From NCBI GenBank assembly GCA_009773375.1, contig WRPH01000018.1:1-58282 (forward strand): a stretch of 58,282 bases of DNA, read 5' to 3'. Below the pieces are notes generated by a model. The model saw only the letters and a list, made by a program, of their open reading frames with translations, searched no databases and was not told the DNA's origin. This document shows positions 15,947 to 24,234 of this stretch, piece after piece. Within the stretch, counting starts at the first letter, position 1, and each line of letters begins with the position of its first letter. A program made the translations under genes and the position numbers. Origin of the DNA: Paracoccaceae bacterium. GTDB taxonomy: Bacteria; Pseudomonadota; Alphaproteobacteria; Rhodobacterales; Rhodobacteraceae.

Positions 15947-17296
15947 TCAGCCATGCCGCCGCACAATCCGCAGCCAGATGCCGTCTTTCGCCCGCACCGT
16001 CAGATGCGCAACCGGCACCGCTTCCCGCCCCTCCAGCCGCTCGAACCGAAACGCCCGCGCCAGCATCGCCAACAACAGTGGCCCCTCGACCATGGCAAAC
16101 CCAGCCCCGGTACAAACCCGTGGCCCCGCCGAAAACGGCATGTAGGCATCGCGGGCGCAAACCCGGTTTTCCTGGGTTTGCCAACGACTTGGATCAAACT
16201 CATCCGGCCTGTCCCAGATCCTTTCATGCCGGTGCAGGTGCCACGGGCTCAGCACAATCTGCGCCCCCGGCACCACCTTGCGCCCGCGCATATCTTCCGG
16301 ACAGCGGTTTTCGCGTACCATCATCGGCACTGGCGGATACAGTCGCAGCACCTCGCGGAACACATCGCGGGCATAGCGCAGCTTGCCAACCGCCGCGAAA
16401 TCCGGCGCTTCGGGCAAAGCCGCCGCCTCTGCCGCCAGCTTTTCCTGCACATCAGGATACATCGCCAGCATCAACAAGGCCCAAGCCAAAGCCGAGGCGC
16501 TGGTTTCGTGCCCGGCCAGAAAGAAGATCGCCACCTGATCGACCATTTCTTCGGTATCGAAACGCTGCCCGGTCAGCGGGTCCGCCGTCACCATGATCTT
16601 CGTCGCCAGATCATCCGGCGCTGTGCCCGCTGCAATCGCCGCCGCCCGCGCCGTGGTCAATCGCGTGATCAACCCGCGGATCACCGCTGCCGAGCGCTTG
16701 GTCGCCCGCCGGTGAAACCGCGGAAACCACCTCGGCAACGGCAGAAACGCTGCCAAATTGAGGATCGGCTGCGTCCGCTGATAGCTGCGAAATTCGCCAA
16801 AAACCGCCGCCGCCACCTCGTGTTCGATCGGAATCGAGAACAGCGTGCGGAAAATCACATCCGCCGCAGCGTGGCTCATTTCCTCTTCCACCTCAACCTC
16901 GCCCAGCGGCATCCGCGCCACCGCCGCCTGCCCCGCCGCCCACATCGCGGGCAGCGTGTCACGCAGCCGCCCACCTTCAAACGCAGGATCAATGATCCGC
17001 CGCTGCCGCTTCCATTCCTCGCCGTTGGTCACGAAAACCGAGTTGCCGAGCAGCGGGTTCAGCCCCTCGCGGATACGGTTGGATTTGGGAAAATCATCGG
17101 GCCGTTCCACCAGCACCCGGTTGACCAGCGCCGGATCGTTGCACATGTAGCTGCAGAAAAATGGCGTGCGAAACTCGGCCATCCACGCCCGATAGAGCCG
17201 CGCCGGTTGCGCCGACAGAATATCGCGCCGGAACAGCCGCAGGTATTGCAGCAGCGAAACTCGGTCGGGGCGCGCGGGCGGTTTGGGCGGTATCAT
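15947..17296 (-). CDS. Cytochrome P450
   Basis: A 449-residue soluble P450 with all family hallmarks: the I-helix oxygen-activation motif FFLAGHETSASALAW, the ExxR motif in REVLRLYPP, and the heme-cysteine loop FSAGPRVCTGAGFA. There is no N-terminal membrane anchor. The start overlaps the stop of the upstream hydrolase by four bases (ATGA), so the two are translated together. It would need a ferredoxin and reductase, and none is adjacent. The substrate is unknown; a lipid-like substrate fits the partner hydrolase but is speculation. Confidence 0.9.
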   Translation of the reverse strand: MIPPKPPARPDRVSLLQYLRLFRRDILSAQPARLYRAWMAEFRTPFFCSYMCNDPALVNRVLVERPDDFPKSNRIREGLNPLLGNSVFVTNGEEWKRQRRIIDPAFEGGRLRDTLPAMWAAGQAAVARMPLGEVEVEEEMSHAAADVIFRTLFSIPIEHEVAAAVFGEFRSYQRTQPILNLAAFLPLPRWFPRFHRRATKRSAAVIRGLITRLTTARAAAIAAGTAPDDLATKIMVTADPLTGQRFDTEEMVDQVAIFFLAGHETSASALAWALLMLAMYPDVQEKLAAEAAALPEAPDFAAVGKLRYARDVFREVLRLYPPVPMMVRENRCPEDMRGRKVVPGAQIVLSPWHLHRHERIWDRPDEFDPSRWQTQENRVCARDAYMPFSAGPRVCTGAGFAMVEGPLLLAMLARAFRFERLEGREAVPVAHLTVRAKDGIWLRIVRRHG

Positions 17297-18513
17297 GCCA
17301 CGCTTCTATAGCCTGAGGTCGCGCGTTCAATCCGGCTTTTCGACGCGGGCCGGTCGGCATAGCGCTGCCCCAGCGTCAACGGCCCGGCTGTGATCTGAAA
17401 ATAGTCGTAATCTCCGGGGCGGTCAAAGGCGCAAAGATATTGAAAATGCAGCCGAAAGAACCGCCACCGCAGTTGCGCCCAGCGTTCCGGCGACAGCGTT
17501 TGGGTGAACGCCGCCGAGATCACCAGAGGCCAGCGCTTATCGTGGGGGGCCACTCCCGTCACCGCAACCGGGTCGCACAGCGCAAAGGCGCAGCCATCGC
17601 CGGGGGCGGTCACATCCACCCACACCACTTCCTGCCGCGCCGACAGATAGCGCAGATCGCCGCGCAGCCGCTTGGCCTCGGGCAAAAATGACACCATCGG
17701 CACCACCTGCCCCAGCGACAGAAATGACAACCGCGCCGCATCGTCGGGCAGCCCTTCGCGGACCAGATCGGCCAGAATCGATACCGCCAGATGTGCGCCC
17801 GAGGAATGGCCAACCACCAGCACCTCATCAAAGCCTGCGGTCAAAGCCTCGCGGATGGTCCGGCGAAACGCCGCCATCCGCGCCTCCAGTTCAGGCGGGT
17901 TGGCACCCTTGGCTTGCGCCGAATAGGCATAATCATGCATCAGATAATAGGCAAAGACCTTGTTATCCCAGCGTTTGAACGCCCGCAGCATCGCCCAGGC
18001 CAGCCCCAACCCCGCCGCCCAGCCCAAAACCGGATGCACCCACGCCACCAGCGCGCCTACGCCCCAGCCAGCCAGAACCGCCAGCGCCAGTTGCACCAGC
18101 AGGAACACAATCGGATAAAGCGCGGCAATCATCGGCCCCTTGCGCAGCCGCATCAGCCGAAACAGCGCGCCCGATCCGATATAGGCCCAAGCCGTGCGCA
18201 ACAGCTGCAGATAGGTGCCCAAGATCCCGCGCGCCATCGAGGTTTTGACGATATCAGCCCAGACCAGCACCTCGACATCCGCCGCTGTCACCGCACCATT
18301 GATCGTGCCTGTAACGTGCCAGCCGTAAGGCCCCTTTACCTTTTTCGGTTTCAGATCAATCTTGTAGCCAGAAATCCTCGCCTGCGCCTCGGCTTCCTTC
18401 CGATAAAGTTCGCGGTAGCGGCGCGGGTGGATCGGGTCATAGCCGGGGATATAAAACACCCGTCTGCGCCGCACGCGCTGATCGGGCTTTCCCTGCTTGG
18501 TGATCGGTTCCAT
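17293..18513 (-). CDS. Membrane-associated alpha/beta hydrolase-like protein
   Basis: About 406 residues. The nucleophile elbow VVGHSSGAHLAVS fits GxSxG serine hydrolases. Two hydrophobic segments (MIAALYPIVFLLVQLALAVLAGW and VLGWAAGLGLAWAMLRAF) lie between an N-terminal basic region and the catalytic part, suggesting an inner-membrane anchor. The ATG at 18513 is preferred; a TTG six codons earlier sits too close to its GGAGG. It is followed by the overlapping P450 gene and preceded 61 bases away by ccdA on the same strand. The substrate is unknown. Confidence 0.65.
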   Translation of the reverse strand: MEPITKQGKPDQRVRRRRVFYIPGYDPIHPRRYRELYRKEAEAQARISGYKIDLKPKKVKGPYGWHVTGTINGAVTAADVEVLVWADIVKTSMARGILGTYLQLLRTAWAYIGSGALFRLMRLRKGPMIAALYPIVFLLVQLALAVLAGWGVGALVAWVHPVLGWAAGLGLAWAMLRAFKRWDNKVFAYYLMHDYAYSAQAKGANPPELEARMAAFRRTIREALTAGFDEVLVVGHSSGAHLAVSILADLVREGLPDDAARLSFLSLGQVVPMVSFLPEAKRLRGDLRYLSARQEVVWVDVTAPGDGCAFALCDPVAVTGVAPHDKRWPLVISAAFTQTLSPERWAQLRWRFFRLHFQYLCAFDRPGDYDYFQITAGPLTLGQRYADRPASKSRIERATSGYRSVA

Positions 18514-18574
18514 CGCACCCCACTTATCCAACCTCCAGCCTAAAGCCGAATTTTGGCAATACTAAGGGGAAAGC

Positions 18575-19315
18575 CTAGCCAAGATTGGCCAGAAACGGCA
18601 CGTTTTCCAGCAGCCAATAGGAAAACGACGAAAAGCCGCCGGTCAGCATCAACAACCCGATCGTCCACAGCAGCAGGCCCATGACCTTTTCGATCCGCTC
18701 GGCGTGCCGCTTCATGAACGCCACGGCAGGGGCCAGCCGGGCAAAGAACGCCGCCACTGCCAAAAACGGCAGGCCAAGCCCCGCAGCATAAACCGCAAGC
18801 AACACCATCCCGCGTGAGACGTTGCCCTCTTGCGCAGCAAGGCTCAGGATCGCGCCCAGTTGCGGACCGATACAGGGCGTCCAGCCGAAGGCAAAAGCCA
18901 GCCCCAGCACATAGGCGCCAAAGGCTGACCCGCCCTGATCACCCGCGTCCAGCCGCATCTCACGGTCCAGAAAGCCGATGCGATAGACGCCGACAAAATG
19001 CGCGCCAAAGATCATCACCACGACCCCGGCCAGCGTGGCAAAGGTGTCCGCATTACCCAAAAAAAACGCGCCAAACGCCGAGGCCGCCAGCCCCAGCAAC
19101 AGAAACACCGTCGAAAGCCCCATCACGAAGAACAGCGCAGCCAGGATCGGCGACCGACCGCCCTTCATTTCCCCCACCGAAATCCCCGACATATACGCCA
19201 GATAGGGTGGCACGATCGGCAGCACACAGGGGCTGAGAAAAGACAGCACCCCGGCCAGCAGAGCAACAACCATTGCCGGGATCAGGCTTGCGTCGATGAT
19301 GTCGATGCCGAACAT
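18575..19315 (-). CDS. ccdA: Cytochrome c biogenesis protein CcdA
   Basis: A 246-residue membrane protein with six predicted helices. The two redox cysteines are visible in FLSPCVLPIVPPYLAYMSG and FGWTPCIGPQLGAIL, the classic CcdA/DsbD beta-domain pattern. It carries reducing equivalents from cytoplasmic thioredoxin to periplasmic thiols for cytochrome c maturation. It is transcribed toward the hydrolase-P450 pair and divergently from a TusA-like gene. No other cytochrome c maturation genes are present in the window. Confidence 0.88.
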   Translation of the reverse strand: MFGIDIIDASLIPAMVVALLAGVLSFLSPCVLPIVPPYLAYMSGISVGEMKGGRSPILAALFFVMGLSTVFLLLGLAASAFGAFFLGNADTFATLAGVVVMIFGAHFVGVYRIGFLDREMRLDAGDQGGSAFGAYVLGLAFAFGWTPCIGPQLGAILSLAAQEGNVSRGMVLLAVYAAGLGLPFLAVAAFFARLAPAVAFMKRHAERIEKVMGLLLWTIGLLMLTGGFSSFSYWLLENVPFLANLG

Positions 19316-19454
19316 GCGGGCCTCCGTTTTGATGGGTGTAGCTTAGGCGATGCCAAAGGTCACGCCTTTGCGCTTCACGTCCGCGTGCGGCATTTCGGGC
19401 TGGCATCTGGGCATTTGCCGAGGATATTGAGGCAAAAGCGAAAGGGTTTGGCCG

Positions 19455-19685
19455 ATGGATTGGGATGCAGAGGTCGATTGCGCCGGGCTTCTATGCCCGC
19501 TGCCGGTTTTGCGGGCGCGCAAGCGGCTGATCGGCATGGCACCGGGGCAAGTGTTGCGCGTGCTGGCGACCGACAAGATGGCGGCAATTGATCTGCCGCA
19601 TTTTTGCGGCCAGGCCGGGCATGACTTTCTCGGGGCAAGCGCAGACGCGGGCGTTGACGCCTATCTGATCCGACGCGGCAAATGA
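19455..19685 (+). CDS. TusA/SirA-like sulfurtransferase
   Basis: A 76-residue protein with the TusA signature LLCPLPVLRARKRL, whose cysteine carries a persulfide in the family, and a later conserved CGQAGH. TusA-like proteins pass sulfur to tRNA thiolation, molybdenum cofactor synthesis or sulfur oxidation; which applies here is not clear. It is divergent from ccdA and convergent with RNase E, with a GC-rich hairpin between. Confidence 0.8.
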   Translation: MDWDAEVDCAGLLCPLPVLRARKRLIGMAPGQVLRVLATDKMAAIDLPHFCGQAGHDFLGASADAGVDAYLIRRGK

Positions 19686-19687
19686 AA

Positions 19688-19713
19688 GGGGCGGCGGGTT
19701 TCCCCACCGCCCC
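19688..19713. terminator. Bidirectional terminator hairpin
   Basis: A GC-rich stem reading GGGGCGG...CCGCCCC, with a TTT-containing loop, lies in the 34-base gap between the convergent TusA-like and RNase E genes. It could serve both strands. Confidence 0.6.
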
Positions 19714-19719
19714 AAAGGC

Positions 19720-22428
19720 TTAGCGGCCCAGCGACCACCAGCCGCGTTTTTTCGGCTTTGCCGTGCCGTCGTCTTCGGTGGGTTCCACCGCAGCACTGGC
19801 TTCTTCTGGATCGACCTGCAAGGCTGTGTCCGAATGCGCCGGGGCAAGACCCGGATCAACCGGAAAGCTGGCCGCTTCGACAGCTGCCGCCGCGACGGGG
19901 GCAACAGCGACGGGGGCCGCGACAACGGCCTCGTCCGGGCTGACTTCAGCCACAGTTGCAGCCGGGGCCTCGATTGCCGCTTCGGGCTTCGGCTTGGCGC
20001 GGCTGGTCCGGCTGCGCGCAGCTTTCGGTTTTGCGTCAGCCTCTGCCACAGCGGGGGTCTCCTGCGGCACGGCTGGCTCTGCCTTGACAGCTTTGCTGCG
20101 TGACCGGGTGGCCGGTTTCGCCGGGGTAGCCGGTTCAACGGCCGCAACCGGCTCAGCGGCCTTGCTGCCACGGCGCGGCGCGCGGGTGCGCTTCTTCGGC
20201 TCGGCCGCAGCTTCGGTAGCAACTTCGGCCACAGCCTCGATCACTGGACCCGCATCAGCCTCGTCGCCCACAGCTTCGTCGTCACCCTCTTCGCCATTGG
20301 CCTGTGCATTCGCATCGCCCGGCTGGCCCGGCTTCTTGCGACGACGCCGACGACGGCGCTTCTTGCCGTTGCCGCCCTCACCCGCCGCTGCAACCGCAAC
20401 AGCCGCCGGAGCCGCCTCGACCTCTTCCGCCTCTTCGACCTCATCCACATCGTCGATGATGTCTTCGTCTTCTTCCTCGGCCACCGGAGCGCCCATCAGG
20501 CTGGCATTGCCCGAGATCACGGAAGACACTTCCGGCACCACCCGGGTCGCGGTCTTGAACTTTTCAATCGAGAAATCCGGGCTGACCATCGCCGGATCGC
20601 ATTCGATCCGCACCGACATGCCATAGCGGGCTTCGATCAGCGCGATATGCTCACGCTTCTGGTTGATCAGGAAGTTCACGATCCCGATCGGCGCGCGCAA
20701 CAGCACCTCTTTCGAACGCTTGCGCGTGCCCTCTTCTTCCAAGGCGCGCAGAACCTGCAAGCCAAGGCTGTCATCCGAGCGGATCAGCCCGGTGCCGTGG
20801 CAATGCGAGCAAGGCTGCGTCGTCGATTCCAGCATCCCCGGACGCAGGCGCTGACGCGACATTTCCATCAGGCCAAAGCCGGAAATCCGCCCGACCTGAA
20901 TCCGCGCGCGGTCGGTTTTCAGCTTGTCTTTCAGCTTCTTCTCGACAGCGGCGTTGTTGCGACGCTCTTCCATGTCGATGAAGTCGATCACGATCAGACC
21001 GGCCAGATCGCGCAGACGCAACTGGCGCGCCACCTCTTCGGCGGCCTCCAGGTTGGTCTTCAACGCGGTGTCTTCGATCGACCCCTCTTTTGTCGCGCGG
21101 CCCGAGTTCACGTCGATCGCCACCAACGCTTCGGTGATGCCGATCACGATGTAGCCGCCGGATTTCAGCTGCACCACCGGGTTGAACATGCCGCCCAGAT
21201 AGCTTTCCACCTGATATTTGGCGAACAGCGGCGTGCTTTCGTCATAGCGCACCACCTGTTTGGCGTGGCTCGGCATGATCATCCGCATGAAATCCTTGGC
21301 GGTGCGGTAACCCGCTTCGCCCTCAACCAGAATTTCCTCAATCTCGCGGCTATACAGATCGCGGATCGTGCGTTTGATCAAGTTGCCTTCTTCGTAGATC
21401 GCGGCGGGCGCAATCGACTTCAGCGTCAGCTCGCGGATCTGTTCCCACAGCCGCATCAGATATTCGTAATCGCGCTTGATCTCGGGCTTGGTGCGCTTCG
21501 CGCCTGCCGTGCGGATGATCAGACCCGCGCCTTCCGGCACTTCAATCTCGGTCGCGATCTCTTTCAGCTTCTTGCGGTCAGCCGCCTGGGTGATCTTGCG
21601 GGAAATCCCGCCGCCGCGCGCGGTGTTCGGCATCAGCACGCAATACCGGCCTGCGAGGCTAAGGTAAGTCGTCAGCGCAGCCCCTTTGTTGCCGCGTTCT
21701 TCCTTGACCACCTGCACCAGCATGATCTGGCGCACCTTGATCACTTCCTGGATTTTATACCGACGCGCCCGAGGCTTGCGCGGCGCCGAGATTTCTTCAG
21801 CCACGTCTTCATCAGCGATGGATTCGATCTCGTCGTCGGTGTCCGAGGCGTGATCAATCGACCGGAACACCAGCTCGCCCTCGTCGCTGTCTACCGAGGC
21901 GACGTTGTGAGTATGGGCGTGATCATGGTGAGCATGGTCATGCGGCTGTTCTGCGGCTTCGCTGCGCGCGGTTTGCACCAGCGCATCGGCCCCGGTTTCC
22001 TCGCCCAGATCAACCACATCCATGCTGCTGATTTCAGCGCTTTGCACCGCATCACCGTCAACAGCCTCAGCCCGCGGACGGGGCTGCGGCTTCGGGCGCG
22101 GACGCGAGCGGCGGTTGTCTTCTTCATCCTGCGCGCGGTTATAGGCGCGCTCTTCTTCCAGCAGGGCTTTGCGATCAGCAACCGGGATCTGGTAATAATC
22201 CGGGTGAATTTCGGCAAAAGCCAGGAAGCCATGCCGGTTACCACCGTAATCGACAAAGGCCGCCTGAAGCGAAGGCTCCACACGGGTGACTTTGGCAAGG
22301 TAGATGTTTCCGGCGAGCTGGCGTTTGTTTACGGTTTCAAAATCGAATTCTTCGACCTTGTTGCCGTCAACCACAACCACGCGGGTTTCTTCCGCATGGG
22401 TGGCGTCAATAAGCATTTTCTTAGACAT
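19720..22428 (-). CDS. rne: Ribonuclease E
   Basis: A 902-residue endoribonuclease. The S1 domain starts near residue 38 and is interrupted at about 95-225 by a charged insertion containing an His-rich cluster (HDHAHHDHAHTH, residues 163-174). The DNase I-like catalytic core has AIDVNSGRATK and IVIDFIDM, with the magnesium aspartates, and the zinc-link cysteines are in CSHCHG. The C-terminal third is low complexity (KKRRRRRRRKKPG, then Ala/Pro/Glu/Lys repeats), as expected for a degradosome scaffold. It starts mRNA decay and matures rRNA and tRNA. A 470-base leader with a palindrome lies upstream, suggesting feedback control. Confidence 0.95.
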   Translation of the reverse strand: MSKKMLIDATHAEETRVVVVDGNKVEEFDFETVNKRQLAGNIYLAKVTRVEPSLQAAFVDYGGNRHGFLAFAEIHPDYYQIPVADRKALLEEERAYNRAQDEEDNRRSRPRPKPQPRPRAEAVDGDAVQSAEISSMDVVDLGEETGADALVQTARSEAAEQPHDHAHHDHAHTHNVASVDSDEGELVFRSIDHASDTDDEIESIADEDVAEEISAPRKPRARRYKIQEVIKVRQIMLVQVVKEERGNKGAALTTYLSLAGRYCVLMPNTARGGGISRKITQAADRKKLKEIATEIEVPEGAGLIIRTAGAKRTKPEIKRDYEYLMRLWEQIRELTLKSIAPAAIYEEGNLIKRTIRDLYSREIEEILVEGEAGYRTAKDFMRMIMPSHAKQVVRYDESTPLFAKYQVESYLGGMFNPVVQLKSGGYIVIGITEALVAIDVNSGRATKEGSIEDTALKTNLEAAEEVARQLRLRDLAGLIVIDFIDMEERRNNAAVEKKLKDKLKTDRARIQVGRISGFGLMEMSRQRLRPGMLESTTQPCSHCHGTGLIRSDDSLGLQVLRALEEEGTRKRSKEVLLRAPIGIVNFLINQKREHIALIEARYGMSVRIECDPAMVSPDFSIEKFKTATRVVPEVSSVISGNASLMGAPVAEEEDEDIIDDVDEVEEAEEVEAAPAAVAVAAAGEGGNGKKRRRRRRRKKPGQPGDANAQANGEEGDDEAVGDEADAGPVIEAVAEVATEAAAEPKKRTRAPRRGSKAAEPVAAVEPATPAKPATRSRSKAVKAEPAVPQETPAVAEADAKPKAARSRTSRAKPKPEAAIEAPAATVAEVSPDEAVVAAPVAVAPVAAAAVEAASFPVDPGLAPAHSDTALQVDPEEASAAVEPTEDDGTAKPKKRGWWSLGR

Positions 22429-22457
22429 ATCAATCCATTGCGCCCGGCATGCCAGAG

Positions 22458-22479
22458 CCGTTCCGGTGGACCGGAACGG
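22458..22479 (-). promoter_or_regulatory. Palindrome in the 5' leader of rne
   Basis: CCGTTCCGGT and its complement ACCGGAACGG flank a 2-nt centre, 30-51 bases upstream of the rne ATG. If transcribed it is a strong hairpin. E. coli rne is autoregulated through leader hairpins, so a similar role is possible. Confidence 0.4.
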
Positions 22480-22872
22480 GGATCAAACATGAAAGGGCGG
22501 CTTGTTCGGGCGGCTGCGCGCAACGCAAGACGGCGGGCTGTGCCCGGTGGGCACCCCTCGCTTGTCATTGCCAATGTCGCGCACATCATCGCGGTTCACG
22601 TCTGAAAGGCTTACGCCTTCCACCTTAAAAAGCCCGGTTTGATCCTGTGTTATCAGTCACTTGCGGGCAATAACCCGGCCTTGCGGCCGATCCGACCACC
22701 CCGGCGTTCGGCGCGACTGACGCGCCAGATTGTCAAGGCAGAGAATTCCGTGGCCACATGAAGCGGCCTGTCCGTAACCCTAACGGGAAACAGGGCGCGC
22801 TGACAATGGGTGATTTGCGACAAAAGCCACGCAGGCCGCCTCAGGGCCAAGCCGGGCAAGGGTGCGTGCAAG

Positions 22873-22891
22873 CACACACCCTACCTCTGGC
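22873..22891. repeat. 19-nt repeat, copy 1 (second copy at 49727-49745)
   Basis: The 19-mer cacacaccctacctctggc occurs identically at 49727-49745 in another intergenic region. Here it is part of a hairpin with the preceding GGGTGCGTGC, downstream of the minus-strand response regulator. Confidence 0.6.
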
Positions 22892-22898
22892 CCAGGGA

Positions 22899-24227
22899 TC
22901 AAACGTAGTCTTGCCGTTGCAGGCCGTATTTCGCCATCTTCTCATTCAGCGTCCGGCGCGGCAGGCACAATTCATCCATCACCGCCGTGATGCTGCCCTT
23001 GTGACGGCGCATGGTGTTGTCGATCAGCATGCGTTCAAAGGCTTCGACATAATCCTTCAACGGCTTGCCTTCCGTGGTCAGCGCAGGCCCCGACGCCTCG
23101 TTATCGGCCATCAGCAGCGAGGCAATCGACCCCGATCCGCGCCGGTTTTGCAGCACCGCGCGTTCGGCAATATTCACCAGCTGGCGCACATTGCCCGGCC
23201 AGGGCGCCTGCAACAGCTGTGCCGCTTCCTGCGCTGTCACCTGCGGCGCATCGCAGCCGTATTCTTCAGAAAACTGTTCCGAGGCGCGGGTGAACAGCGT
23301 CAGAATATCCTCGCCCCGCGCCCGCAGCGGCGGGCAAATGATCGTCATCGCCCCCAGCCGGTAATACAGATCCGGCCGCAGCACATCTTCCAACGTCTTG
23401 TCTGGCGCGTGTTCATTGCAGATCGCGATGATCCGGGTTTCGGGCGGCATGCCCTGTTCGTTGATCAAGGTCAGCAGCCGCGATTGCAGCCCGTGGCTCA
23501 GCGATTCGATATCCTCAAGGCACAGAGTGCCACCGCGCGCCTCTTCGATCAGCGGGATATTGCCATCCTCTGACGGCCCGAACAGCTTGGCCGCAAGCTG
23601 ATCTTCGCCCCAGGCAGCACAAGACACCGTAACGAACTTCTTCGACGCCCGTGGCCCGACCGCATGCAGCGCATGCGCCACCAAGGTCTTGCCAGTGCCG
23701 GTTTCACCGTCGATCAGAACATGGCTATCTGCTTGGCCCAGATCGAGAATATCCTCGCGCAGCCGCTCCATCGCCGGGCTGGCCCCGACCAGCTTTTTCA
23801 TCAGCACCGAGCCATCCGACAGCTCCTTGCGCAGCGCCCGGTTATCCAGCGTCAGCCGCCGCGCCGTCGTCGCGCGCTTGGCCAGTTCGGTCATCCGATC
23901 CGGGTTGAACGGCTTTTCTAGAAAATCATAAGCCCCGACCCGCATCGCCTCGACTGCCATCGGCACATCGCCGTGCCCGGTGATCAGGATCACCGGCAGC
24001 CCCGAATCCATCCCCATCAGCCGTTTCAGAAAAGCCATGCCATCCATGCCCGGCATCTTGATGTCGGAAACCACCACGCCCGGCCATTCCGGCCCCAGCA
24101 CCTTCAGCGCCTCTTCCGCGCTGGCATAGGTTTCAGTGTCAAACCCCGACAGGGCCAACCACTGGCTGATCGACTGGCGCATATCTGCCTCGTCGTCCAC
24201 AATCGCCACTTTCATTGCCCGTGCCAT
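22899..24227 (-). CDS. dctD: DctD-like response regulator, NtrC family, without GAFTGA loop
   Basis: A 442-residue protein: receiver domain (phospho-acceptor Asp55 in SDIKMPG), AAA+ domain and C-terminal Fis-type helix-turn-helix (ITAVMDELCLPRRTLNEKMAKY). Walker A is intact (GETGTGKT, 174-181). Where sigma-54 activators have GAFTGA after LFG, this protein reads LFGPSEDGNIPLIEEA, so the sigma-54-contacting loop is gone. Walker B reads LCLEDI instead of LFLDEI. The start at 24227 puts the gene seven bases after the sensor kinase stop. The symbol reflects overall similarity; regulation may be through sigma-70, as described for R. capsulatus NtrC. No dicarboxylate transporter genes are nearby. 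Confidence 0.75.
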   Translation of the reverse strand: MARAMKVAIVDDEADMRQSISQWLALSGFDTETYASAEEALKVLGPEWPGVVVSDIKMPGMDGMAFLKRLMGMDSGLPVILITGHGDVPMAVEAMRVGAYDFLEKPFNPDRMTELAKRATTARRLTLDNRALRKELSDGSVLMKKLVGASPAMERLREDILDLGQADSHVLIDGETGTGKTLVAHALHAVGPRASKKFVTVSCAAWGEDQLAAKLFGPSEDGNIPLIEEARGGTLCLEDIESLSHGLQSRLLTLINEQGMPPETRIIAICNEHAPDKTLEDVLRPDLYYRLGAMTIICPPLRARGEDILTLFTRASEQFSEEYGCDAPQVTAQEAAQLLQAPWPGNVRQLVNIAERAVLQNRRGSGSIASLLMADNEASGPALTTEGKPLKDYVEAFERMLIDNTMRRHKGSITAVMDELCLPRRTLNEKMAKYGLQRQDYV

Positions 24228-24234
24228 GCCGCCC

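Larger units (their letters stand above)
22429..22898. other. 470-base gene-free spacer: rne leader and dctD-like 3' region
   Basis: This spacer lies upstream of rne (minus) and downstream of the sigma-54-type regulator (minus). It contains the 22-nt perfect palindrome at 22458-22479 and a hairpin-like GGGTGCGTGC/GCACACACCC at about 22864-22881, which overlaps a repeat shared with 49727-49745. No convincing coding frame was found on either strand. TTGACA occurs on the minus strand at 22736-22731 without a good -10. Confidence 0.5.

Noticed and set aside
20647..22605. A 652-codon frame opposite rne
   Set aside because: RNase E is certain on the other strand and this frame has no recognisable domain.
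22708..22736. A sigma-70 promoter for rne at TTGACA (minus strand)
   Set aside because: The hexamer at the proper distance reads CGCCGA, not a -10 box.
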